Position numbers and translations under genes: made by a program
In this document: one piece after another, positions 7,567 through 15,524 of the stretch
Position numbering within the stretch: the first letter of the stretch is position 1
How the letters are laid out: every line of letters begins with the position of its first letter
Assembly (NCBI RefSeq): GCF_900105685.1
Contig: NZ_LT629781.1
Span: forward strand, 992,001-1,056,000
Direction of reading: 5' to 3'
Length of the DNA: 64,000 bases
Origin: Verrucomicrobium sp. GAS474
GTDB taxonomy: Bacteria > Verrucomicrobiota > Verrucomicrobiia > Methylacidiphilales > GAS474
The notes under the pieces: model-generated
Told to the model about the DNA's origin: nothing
Database searches by the model: none
What the model saw: the letters and a program-made list of their open reading frames with translations, nothing else

Positions 7567-8892
7567 TTATTTTCCGTTCGTGTATTTCTTGAGATTGAGC
7601 GTGTTAATCCGGTAAGACACTACACGAATCGTTGTTCCCAAGAGCTCAGCTGCTTTGGTGATGTTGCCCGAAGTTCGCTCCAACGTATGGACGATGATAG
7701 CTCTTTCAAAATCATCGACCATTTGCTCGTAGGTGAGACCTGTTTGAATAATCGTGGCAGGTAACGCTAAGGATATTTCCTTGGGAAGATGCGCAGGTTG
7801 GAGTTCCTTTTCGGTGCTGTAAACCAAGCAGGCCCGCTCGATCACATTGCGAAGTTCGCGAACGTTGCCGGGCCACGAATACATCTTCATGAATTGGATG
7901 GCCTCTGACCCGATGGCGGAAATTCCAGATTGTAGATTGTGGCGAAATTCGTGGACGAAGTGGTAAGCTAGGAGCGGCAGATCTTCGCGCCTTTCTCGCA
8001 GAGGAGGTATTTGGAGGTGATGGGCGTTAAGGTCTTCAGTGTTAGAATTGGGAGAATTCTTTAAGTAATCGTTAAAATTGTTTGAGCTGATAATCACTCG
8101 AGCACGGCATAAGGGCCCGTTTTCTTGAGCGCTCAGAGAGCTGAATATTCTTTCTTTGAGTGCACGAGAAATAACCTCTCCACCATCTAGATAGAGACAG
8201 CCCGATCCAGCCAAATCGACGGCCCCTTTGCTTGGAATGTGATCGGGGGTTGTTACGCCGAATAATTCCCGAACTAAGCTCTCTTCTGAATGTTGACGGC
8301 ACCGAACTGTGTAAAATGGTTCTGAAGATCGTGGTCCTAGCGCGTGAATGTGTCGAGCGATGAGCTCCTTCCCGACGCCCTTCTCCCCTGAGATAAAAAT
8401 GGGAACGTTGTCTTTGGCTAGTTCGTTGGCAATTCGCAGCATCTTTTGAAAAGGAGCGGAGATACCTATTGGGCTTCGAACAGGGAAAACCTCCTCTTCT
8501 CCTTTTTGTAAGATGGCTTGGGCGCGCGGTTCTCTTGAAGCAGCGATGGATTGCTGAACAAGATGTCGAAGTTCGTGGATATCGAATGGCTTAGCAATCA
8601 ATCCCACAGCACCTAGGCGTAATGCTTCGGCAAGAGTATTCTCCAAGCTAACGGCCGTGATCATTAATACCGGAATCCCCGGTATCAAATTTTTAAGTTC
8701 CTCTAAAAAAGTTAACCCACTGATTTCTGGTAATGCCTGATCTAGAAGAATGATGTCGAAACTTCCTTTACGTAGGATTTCTCGCGCTTCTTTGACGTCA
8801 CCCGCCAAGAACACGTTGTAGCGATCTTCCAAAACAGCTTTGATCGATTCCCTGGTCCCCGAGTCGTCATCGACACACAGAATATTTCGCAT
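7567..8892 (-). CDS. NtrC-family response regulator with degenerate AAA+ domain (cargo)
   Basis: A 441-residue regulator. The receiver (1-115) has D8-D9-D10, phosphoacceptor D51, T79 and K101 intact. The AAA+ domain (about 140-370) has Walker A GEKGVGKE (169-176), but the GAFTGA loop that contacts sigma-54 is absent (ELFGVTTPDHIPSKGAVDL replaces it) and Walker B reads LYLDGG, with Gly replacing the catalytic Glu. The arginine-finger region LRERREDLP and YSWPGNVRELRNVIERA remain. A Fis-type helix-turn-helix ends the protein (NITKAAELLGTTIRVVSYR). It is probably a DNA-binding regulator that no longer remodels sigma-54 polymerase. ATG 8892 is chosen over TTG 8901. Confidence 0.88.
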   Translation of the reverse strand: MRNILCVDDDSGTRESIKAVLEDRYNVFLAGDVKEAREILRKGSFDIILLDQALPEISGLTFLEELKNLIPGIPVLMITAVSLENTLAEALRLGAVGLIAKPFDIHELRHLVQQSIAASREPRAQAILQKGEEEVFPVRSPIGISAPFQKMLRIANELAKDNVPIFISGEKGVGKELIARHIHALGPRSSEPFYTVRCRQHSEESLVRELFGVTTPDHIPSKGAVDLAGSGCLYLDGGEVISRALKERIFSSLSAQENGPLCRARVIISSNNFNDYLKNSPNSNTEDLNAHHLQIPPLRERREDLPLLAYHFVHEFRHNLQSGISAIGSEAIQFMKMYSWPGNVRELRNVIERACLVYSTEKELQPAHLPKEISLALPATIIQTGLTYEQMVDDFERAIIVHTLERTSGNITKAAELLGTTIRVVSYRINTLNLKKYTNGK

Positions 8893-8915
8893 GGAGGGCA
8901 AAACAGCGGTCCCGC

Positions 8916-10436
8916 CTAAACGTCAGCGTGTTCGGGAAGTTTCTTGGAAAGCTCAAGCAAGGTTTCGATTTCGGAATCCACTAAAACGCTGAAGCTTGCA
9001 AGGAACTCTGGATCGCCCTTTTTCTCGGCGATAAGCTGACTGAAGCTTTTGATTGTGGAAAGGGCGTTCTTGATTCTGAAGGCAAGATCATTGGAAGGAT
9101 GTTGAAGATCTTTTGGTGACTGATGAATGATCTGGGTGCCGATGCGTTGAGGGGTTTCTTCGATGAGGACCATTGTGCCGATCTCATCGCCACGGGTTTC
9201 AAGATGGCGGGCTGTGATCTCGAGATGAAATCCATTAGGATCGTGGTATTCAACGCCGACCAGTCGCCCGTTGCTTTCGCTTGCGCGTCGCGCCACGTCG
9301 GCCACGCCTGAATGAATGGAATCAATTGATTTACGGGCTCCAGGCTTTGCGTTATCGAGCTTCAAAATCCTTTTAGCCTCACCATTAGCCCAGCTTACGG
9401 TGTGGTTTGAATCAATTAAAAGTAGTCCCGAGGGAACTGCATCAGCCATCCCTGCCAAAATGTGCTGTTGTTTCGTATTCTCGGTGAACTGGATAAGACC
9501 TTCGAGAATCCGCGCCACTTGATCGCTCACCTTAAGCAGTTTTTGGTGATCATTTCTGTCGTAGGAATCCCCGTTGGCTTTGGCTCCTAGAAAGAGCCAT
9601 CCAAGCAATGAGGAGTGAGCTGTAATAGGAATGACAATGTCAGCCCCCAGTGCTTCAAGAGTCTGGGCTAAAACCAGTCTATTTTCCGTTTGCTCGATGT
9701 TGCTCAGGAGCTTGCTACTGATGAGTTGCCCGTGTGTCTTTAACCATCGGACGAAAACATTGTTATGAGAAAATGCAGTCTGCCAGGCCTCTTCAGAGCA
9801 ACGAAGTCCTGCTCTCAGTGCGTAGTCTTCTCCACGAAGAGTGAAGATACCCACGCTGGTAGAGAGAAAGTGCGTGGTGAGTTCTTCGAGGGCGTCGTCG
9901 AGAACATCGAAGGGGCGCTGTAGTTTACCGAAGACGTCCGCAATCATGGGAATCTTCTGAAAGGGCAAAGTGTGCTGACCCGCGTTGATCGCAAGGGCAG
10001 GAATTTTGTTCTTCAGCTCGTTCACTTGCTGCGTGAGAGCATAATTGTCCGCAATGAGCTCGAGATGGCGGGTGGCTTGTTCAATGAGGGCTTGGAGGGA
10101 GGAACTAGGTGCATTGGAATCGAAGACGGCATAGATGCCTTGCGTGCTAGCTTCTCTGAAAGGAAAAGATTGGGGAGAACCGATCGCGATTGTCAGGCAT
10201 CCCGGCTTCCGTCTGGCCAGGGCTGTGATGAGCGGAACGGCCCCATCCAGATGTAGATCCACAATGGCGATACAGTGATTCCGTTTTTCTAGCCTGGTGA
10301 AGGCTTCTTGTGAGGTCTCTGCAGGCCAAAAGGCCAACAGGTCACTTAGATAACCCGTCAGGTTATCCACAAACTCAGGGTCGTCACTGCATAAAATGCA
10401 ATGCTGGCGATTGGTGGACGGAATAAAATCGTACAT
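8916..10436 (-). CDS. Receiver-GAF-PAS pseudo-histidine kinase (cargo)
   Basis: A 506-residue cytosolic protein. A receiver-like domain at 1-125 (HCILCSDDPEF, then IVDLHLDG with a candidate phosphoacceptor Asp) is followed by a GAF domain (about 165-310), a PAS domain (about 325-435) and a C-terminal helical segment LAFRIKNALSTIKSFSQLI that aligns with the dimerisation helix of the neighbouring kinase (VAHEIKNPLVAMKTFVQLL), but with Phe in place of the phosphoacceptor His. No ATPase domain follows. It is likely a sensing adaptor that dimerises with or modulates the full kinase encoded upstream. ATG 10436 is preferred over TTG 10445. Confidence 0.8.
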   Translation of the reverse strand: MYDFIPSTNRQHCILCSDDPEFVDNLTGYLSDLLAFWPAETSQEAFTRLEKRNHCIAIVDLHLDGAVPLITALARRKPGCLTIAIGSPQSFPFREASTQGIYAVFDSNAPSSSLQALIEQATRHLELIADNYALTQQVNELKNKIPALAINAGQHTLPFQKIPMIADVFGKLQRPFDVLDDALEELTTHFLSTSVGIFTLRGEDYALRAGLRCSEEAWQTAFSHNNVFVRWLKTHGQLISSKLLSNIEQTENRLVLAQTLEALGADIVIPITAHSSLLGWLFLGAKANGDSYDRNDHQKLLKVSDQVARILEGLIQFTENTKQQHILAGMADAVPSGLLLIDSNHTVSWANGEAKRILKLDNAKPGARKSIDSIHSGVADVARRASESNGRLVGVEYHDPNGFHLEITARHLETRGDEIGTMVLIEETPQRIGTQIIHQSPKDLQHPSNDLAFRIKNALSTIKSFSQLIAEKKGDPEFLASFSVLVDSEIETLLELSKKLPEHADV

Positions 10437-10457
10437 AGATTGCAAAACCCCTTTCGG

Positions 10458-10475
10458 ACTTACAAATTTGTAAGT
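10458..10475. promoter_or_regulatory. 18-bp perfect palindrome ACTTACAAATTTGTAAGT
   Basis: A perfect inverted repeat in the 101-bp gap between the histidine kinase stop (10538) and the pseudo-kinase start (10436). Both half sites read ACTTACAAA. It lacks a T-run, so an operator is likelier than a terminator; an internal promoter controlled by the cargo response regulator is possible. Confidence 0.6.
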
Positions 10476-10537
10476 TTCCTACAAATATGTGGGGCCAAGG
10501 AGTGAAAAGCAAGGGTGTACGAAAAGAGAGAATTAGT

Positions 10538-13018
10538 TTAACAAAAAACCAATTTGAAACTAGTTCCCTTGCCAGCCACGGTTTCGATGAATATCGCGGC
10601 GTGGTGGGCTTGTATGATTTCTCGAACGATCGAGAGACCTAGGCCATTGCCATCTGACTTAGAGGTGATGAAGGGTTGAAACAGTTTGGGAATGATTTCA
10701 GGCGGTATTCCATCACCTGTATCTTGCACGGTAACGATAACGATCTCTGGGGAGGGATCCTCTAATCTGGAATCATGGCCGATCATCCCTGTTCCATCAA
10801 AGTGATCAACAGATTCAGCGGTGAGCGTCAAATGCCCTCCGTCTTTCATAGCTTGGATAGCATTGAGTATAAGGTTGGAAAGGGCCTGCTGAATGCCCTG
10901 CCGCCGCCCTAAAACTAAAAGAGGCCCTTGAGGGAGATTGAGTTTAACGTGAATTCGGTTTTTGGTGATTTCGAGTCGATACAGCGCCAACATCGAACTG
11001 ACCACCTCACTGATATCGAGCATCTCAGTTTTCTGAGCTGCTGGTTTTGCCCAAACTAAGAGCTGATTCACGATCCCGTCGATGCGATTGATCTCCTTGC
11101 CAATGATAGTCGAAAAATGAGCGAGGAAGTTTTTGTCGTGAAATCGTTCCGGTAGGAGCTGGACAAACGTTTTCATGGCAACCAGAGGATTTTTGATCTC
11201 GTGGGCGACACTGGCTGACAAATTTCCCAAACTTGCCATGCGATCTGCTTGTAAAAGGTGGCGCTCCAAAAGTTTGATTTCCGAGAGATCGTGACAAATC
11301 AGGGAAGCGCCAAGAACTTTCCCCTGTTCATTTGTAAGTCTTCGGCAGGCGATGCGGATAGGAATCGGCCGGTCTGATCGATTGAAGAGAATCTCTTTAT
11401 TTCCAATTTCGTCGCCCGTCGTAAGGACTCCTTCGAAAAGTTCTCCGATGGGTTTTGGCAGCGTGCGAATATGAGCGCCTTCTTTTGGCAAGAGATCTCC
11501 CATGATCCTCTTGGATTCACGGTTCAAAACTGTGATGCGCCCATCTGAATCCGAGGAAATGATGCCATCGATAAGCTGATCCAGTACGGTGCTTTGATAT
11601 AAGCTGTTTTGCGAGAGCTCCGAGTAGAGCCGAATGATCGAGAGTCCCGATGTCAAATGATTCGCAAGCAGCTGAAGTGAGTCGACGTCTTCTTGATCGT
11701 AGAATTTGCCGGTGAGCCTCTCCCCCAGCAGAATAATCCCGACGGGCGTAGACTCTGAAAAAATGCCTATGATGAGGGCTGCCTGGAGAGTGCCGATATC
11801 CCGTAGCATGGGGTCATCTGAATTCAACTGCCGAGGTAGCATGTGAACAGCGATTGGGCGCCCATTCTGAGGTGACCGTGAGATGAACGATCTCAGATTC
11901 GAAAGCAGCTCTTCGGATGGAGGTAGAGATTCCCCGATGTGGCAGGTGGTTGGCTGGCAGAAGAAGTGTATCGAGCCTGTGTCGGTGCCGGCAATCGAGG
12001 CCATAGTTTGCAGCGACCTGAGGGAAAATTCCTCGATTGAACGTGTCTCAAGCGAAAGGTTTCCAAGCAGCTGAAGGCCCTTTTTCAAGTCGATGTTTCC
12101 CGGATTCACAAACAGCTTGTGAATGACTTTCTGAGAAATGCTCTTCGCTGGAGCCATCGACAAGGTGACAACAATTGTCGGGATCAGATGCGCAAGGAAT
12201 AGATTATCGAACGTAAGAAAATTGAAAGCCGCCTTCGTTGTCCACCACGTAAGAGCATACAAAGCGCTTAGATAGATGATCCAAAGCGTATAGGAAGCCA
12301 GCAGGCGAGCTAGCGTGCTAATACCAAGCAATCTCCGTGTTGAAATCCCGTACGCGATGATCAGATCAAGGATAAGGACCCAAAGTGGAGGGAGCTGGAT
12401 GACTTGGGAGTTTTTTAGAAATAGGGGAGCAATGCCAGCGGAAGTCATGGCTAGTCCGTTGAAGACGAGTACGCCGAGCAAGGCGTAATCCAGTTCCACT
12501 TGAGTGATGCCTCTGAGCCTTTTTCTAATTCGGATCCCTCGGATCACCGTGAAGATGAAGATGGAAACGTGGGCGACCGAGTAAAGCAGGAAGCCAGGCC
12601 CGTAGTTAGGGGTCGCAATGTTGATAAAACCGTCGGCGGAATAGGGAGCCGTGACCGAAATTAAGAAGAACCGAGTGAAGGCGAGGGTGGTACCACCAAT
12701 GATAAAAAGAGACCACGCGACGTTCCGACGCAGGACAGTCCAAAGAGGAAGTTGAGTGATAATCGCATCGCAAAGGATGTAAAGAGACAGGGGCATGAAT
12801 AGGCCGCTGACCGTACAGATGCGAATCCACGGCTCGATTTTTTCTGGGATGGTCTGCTGCAACCCTATCCAGACGCAGGAGAGCCATGTTGCGATACAGA
12901 CGCTTAGGAAAAGGAAGGCTTGATTGGTCGGGCGTTTGATTCCGCGCGAGGCAACCGAGAAGGCCAGAACCAGATTCAGAAGAAACGCAGCGCTGACCAA
13001 GTAGGAGGCGAGACTCAT
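10538..13018 (-). CDS. Membrane histidine kinase, 7TM-GAF-PAS type (cargo)
   Basis: An 826-residue sensor kinase. Seven to nine N-terminal membrane helices (about 1-295) are followed by a GAF domain (about 330-480), a PAS domain (about 490-590, VLDQLIDGIISSDSDGRITVLN), HisKA with SASVAHEIKNPLVAMKT (His near residue 606) and a complete HATPase domain (N-box LSNLILNAIQAMKDGG, G1 VQDTGDGIPP, G2 DGNGLGLSIVREI). The plan recalls PrsK-type kinases of PEP-CTERM systems, which pair with NtrC-like regulators, but no PEP-CTERM genes are nearby. Its ATG overlaps the ketosynthase stop (ATGA), so the two are co-translated. Probable partner: the response regulator two genes downstream. Confidence 0.88.
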   Translation of the reverse strand: MSLASYLVSAAFLLNLVLAFSVASRGIKRPTNQAFLFLSVCIATWLSCVWIGLQQTIPEKIEPWIRICTVSGLFMPLSLYILCDAIITQLPLWTVLRRNVAWSLFIIGGTTLAFTRFFLISVTAPYSADGFINIATPNYGPGFLLYSVAHVSIFIFTVIRGIRIRKRLRGITQVELDYALLGVLVFNGLAMTSAGIAPLFLKNSQVIQLPPLWVLILDLIIAYGISTRRLLGISTLARLLASYTLWIIYLSALYALTWWTTKAAFNFLTFDNLFLAHLIPTIVVTLSMAPAKSISQKVIHKLFVNPGNIDLKKGLQLLGNLSLETRSIEEFSLRSLQTMASIAGTDTGSIHFFCQPTTCHIGESLPPSEELLSNLRSFISRSPQNGRPIAVHMLPRQLNSDDPMLRDIGTLQAALIIGIFSESTPVGIILLGERLTGKFYDQEDVDSLQLLANHLTSGLSIIRLYSELSQNSLYQSTVLDQLIDGIISSDSDGRITVLNRESKRIMGDLLPKEGAHIRTLPKPIGELFEGVLTTGDEIGNKEILFNRSDRPIPIRIACRRLTNEQGKVLGASLICHDLSEIKLLERHLLQADRMASLGNLSASVAHEIKNPLVAMKTFVQLLPERFHDKNFLAHFSTIIGKEINRIDGIVNQLLVWAKPAAQKTEMLDISEVVSSMLALYRLEITKNRIHVKLNLPQGPLLVLGRRQGIQQALSNLILNAIQAMKDGGHLTLTAESVDHFDGTGMIGHDSRLEDPSPEIVIVTVQDTGDGIPPEIIPKLFQPFITSKSDGNGLGLSIVREIIQAHHAAIFIETVAGKGTSFKLVFC

Positions 13019-14235
13019 TCCTTAAAGCGAGCAAGTGCAATCGTACAATTACCGCCTCCCATTCCATGAGAGTTCACAAGCATAGTGTCGATTGAAACTT
13101 TGCGAGCGGCTCCCGGCACAAAATCGAGGTCGCAGATTGGATCCGGGATTTCGTAGTTGGCGGTGGGATGAACCATTTTACGGTCTATCGTTAAGGCAGA
13201 GGCCACCATTTGAAGCGCTCCTCCAGCAGCGAAAGGATTGCCGGTCACCCCCTTGATCGAGGAGATCATCACCTTCCGAGCATGCTGGCCAAAAACCTTC
13301 TTGATGGCATCACTTTCGACACGATCCATGTTTCGATCACTAGGCCCATGGGCATTGATGTATTGGACGCGATGGGTACTGATACTTCCGTCATCCATGG
13401 CTCCTTGCATCGATTCGACCAAACCTGATCCGTGCTCTCCATCATGCGGATCGAGGTTGGAGCGACAGCCAATCACCTCTGCGTAGATCGGAGCTTTGCG
13501 TGCCTTAGCATGCTTAAGCTCTTCAAAAATGCATACGCCCGCTCCTTCGGAAGCCAATCCTCGATCGCGTTTGAGGTCGAAAGGCCGACTGGCTTTCTCC
13601 GGGGGATCATTGCGGTCGGTCAGCATTCCGCAGGCTTCTAGATCCGCAAAAGGATGAAAGGCGATAGTGGAGTCGGATCCACCAGCCAGGATAATCTCTT
13701 CTTCACCGCTGCGAATGCGTTGATAAGCGATGCCCATTGCGTCCAAGCCTGCAGCGCAGGCTGTGGAAGTGGTCAGAGAGCGGGCGTGCAATCCAAAGTA
13801 TTCTGAGATCACGGTGCAGACCGAGTTCGCTGTTCCCGCAGGAATGAATAGAGGAGAGGGCGATGACCGCGGGACATGCTTCATCATGATGTCTAAGGGG
13901 CCTCCAGTGACGCCCATAACCAAGGATAGATTGGCGCGGAGTTTTCCATCTAGCTCGAGACGCGAGGATCTGAGGGCCATGACCGAAGACACGAGTCCAA
14001 AGAGCGCGTTCTTCCCGTAGCGATTTATTTTGATGCTCGAATCAAAATATTCGCTGGTATCGATTTTCCCTACCTCTCCGCCAATTTTACATTTGAGTGT
14101 CGAAACATCAAAGGACTTGATGTAGTCGATCGCACTATGGCCTAAAATTAAGTTAGACCAAAACTGCTCAACTCCAATGGCTTTTGGCGCTACAGCCCCC
14201 ACGCCTGTGATGACAACCCTTCGCTTTCTATACAT
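13015..14235 (-). CDS. Beta-ketoacyl-ACP synthase II-like protein with altered active site (cargo)
   Basis: A 406-residue ketosynthase of FabF length. The nucleophile motif STACAAGLDAMG gives Cys160, NAHG gives His296 and K328 is in place. The second catalytic His of FabF (TGH motif) is replaced: the sequence reads KGVTGNPFAAGG, with Asn333 exactly 37 residues after His296, as His340 is in FabF. The resulting Cys-His-Asn set resembles KAS III and chalcone-synthase-type enzymes. It probably condenses an unusual acyl starter in a small pathway together with the PaaK-like ligase. It is the first gene of the operon that continues into the kinase with a 4-bp overlap. Confidence 0.87.
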   Translation of the reverse strand: MYRKRRVVITGVGAVAPKAIGVEQFWSNLILGHSAIDYIKSFDVSTLKCKIGGEVGKIDTSEYFDSSIKINRYGKNALFGLVSSVMALRSSRLELDGKLRANLSLVMGVTGGPLDIMMKHVPRSSPSPLFIPAGTANSVCTVISEYFGLHARSLTTSTACAAGLDAMGIAYQRIRSGEEEIILAGGSDSTIAFHPFADLEACGMLTDRNDPPEKASRPFDLKRDRGLASEGAGVCIFEELKHAKARKAPIYAEVIGCRSNLDPHDGEHGSGLVESMQGAMDDGSISTHRVQYINAHGPSDRNMDRVESDAIKKVFGQHARKVMISSIKGVTGNPFAAGGALQMVASALTIDRKMVHPTANYEIPDPICDLDFVPGAARKVSIDTMLVNSHGMGGGNCTIALARFKE

Positions 14236-14380
14236 TAGGCCGATTTTCGTGGAAAATTAATGTTTAACAAAAGACTTGCATGAAGGGGTTTCACTTCGTG
14301 TGCTCATACGTTACGCTTTTGCAATGAGAGAGGCCAGTACATCTACTTCAAGAGAGGATTTGGAGCATGAAGAGGCATCA

Positions 14381-14743
14381 ATGAATGGATGCTGGAGAAA
14401 AGAGAAGATCGGATTTTGGTGTCCTGCTGACATCGAGCTCGCAATCCAAAAACTCGTAGACCAAGGGGCCTATCAAGATAAATCAAAAGCCTGCGTGGAT
14501 CTGATTCGAAAAGGTCTTAAAAATGCGGTGCCTATGGAGTTAAGCCAGCGTTTGGAAGAATTATCGCGAGTCCTTCTTCGTGATCCCGAGGTGATTGCAT
14601 CTCAATGCATTCAGGGAATGTTTGAGCTGATCGATACGGATGCGAATCAAGTTCCCTTGATTGTTGAGGAAATAAGACTCCGAGAAAGGCGTCGCAAAGC
14701 TTTCAAAAAAGCCTCAAAGATCGTCGATGATCCGCAGATCTGA
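14381..14743 (+). CDS. Probable ribbon-helix-helix protein (cargo)
   Basis: A 120-residue protein divergent from the ketosynthase operon. The segment IGFWCPADIELAIQKLVDQG followed by AYQDKSKACVDLIRKGL has the strand-helix-helix pattern of ribbon-helix-helix DNA-binding domains; the remainder is helical and charged. The start is uncertain: ATG 14381 has AGAGG five bases upstream, ATG 14324 gives 19 more residues, and TTG 14276 is possible. Being divergent and small, it could repress the operon that starts at 14235 (inference). No close family is recognised. Confidence 0.6.
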   Translation: MNGCWRKEKIGFWCPADIELAIQKLVDQGAYQDKSKACVDLIRKGLKNAVPMELSQRLEELSRVLLRDPEVIASQCIQGMFELIDTDANQVPLIVEEIRLRERRRKAFKKASKIVDDPQI

Positions 14744-15001
14744 CCTCTCGCCTCTGCACGGTTTACTAGAGTATTAATCCAACGATGAGGCTTGCATGCG
14801 GCTCATCTGCACATCGCCTTTAACGATGAACGGTACCTAGAAAACCGCTGCTCTCGCTTAGATCAAACTGGACGTCTCGATCACCAAGGTACGATGCGCG
14901 CTCCGCTCTGACCGCAGCCCCGTTGTCATGCGACCTTGGGGACTCGATCACCGTTTAGAAGCATAAAGCGCGTCTTTTTGCTCATCTTCGGGTCGGACGA
15001 C
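14744..15001. other. Intergenic region with an end-like motif
   Basis: No ORF here has coding character. It contains TTTAGAAGCATAAAGCG (14954-14970), which resembles the terminal sites of the transposon (TTTGAAGCATAAACCG). The region separates the signalling block from the defence block and may be an old junction. Confidence 0.4.
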
Positions 15002-15379
15002 CTACTCGTATCCGCGCATCCGACGCCGAAGCCAGCTTCCGACACCTTCTCCGGAGAGATAGAGGGTGGGGACGATGGCGAGGCCTGTCACAGCTAGCGC
15101 CGTCCCCACATTGTCGAGAGTACGATCCAGCCAAGGATAGGCGGGGCCATCAAAGTTCTGCTGATTCAGGTCTGGAATAGTGGGAGGAGCAAACAAAATA
15201 ACGCCAAGCCCAACGGCGACGAATACACCCGTAGCGATGCCCACATTACGCCCCCATTGCTCGTTCCATCTATCACGGGCGAACTGACCTAGACGCACCG
15301 CGATTACCACGACGGCTTCGACCGCCAACCACTTCTCGATGATAGTCATGCCGAAGTTGTAGCCCGAAGACTCCTTCAC
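15002..15379 (-). CDS. Small membrane protein (cargo)
   Basis: 125 residues with three hydrophobic segments: LAVEAVVVIAVRLGQFA (about 18-34), VGIATGVFVAVGLGVILFAP (about 46-65) and VGTALAVTGLAIVPTLYLSG (about 91-110). The tail is basic (SWLRRRMRGYE). The GTG start at 15379 is supported by AGGAG seven bases upstream. It lies just downstream of the defence-like operon on the same strand, 145 bp after the 551-residue gene. No family recognised; a membrane-acting effector or accessory protein is possible but unsupported. Confidence 0.6.
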   Translation of the reverse strand: MKESSGYNFGMTIIEKWLAVEAVVVIAVRLGQFARDRWNEQWGRNVGIATGVFVAVGLGVILFAPPTIPDLNQQNFDGPAYPWLDRTLDNVGTALAVTGLAIVPTLYLSGEGVGSWLRRRMRGYE

Positions 15380-15524
15380 GACAATCTCCTAAAAGGAGTA
15401 CCTCGTGACAAGTCAGCCTGCGGAGACTCCGGTTTGGGAAGCGACGAGGACGCCTAACAGGGGGGAAGGAGCTCAGGCCATTTAGGAAGTATGCAGTGCT
15501 AACTATCGATAACCATGTCACTTA

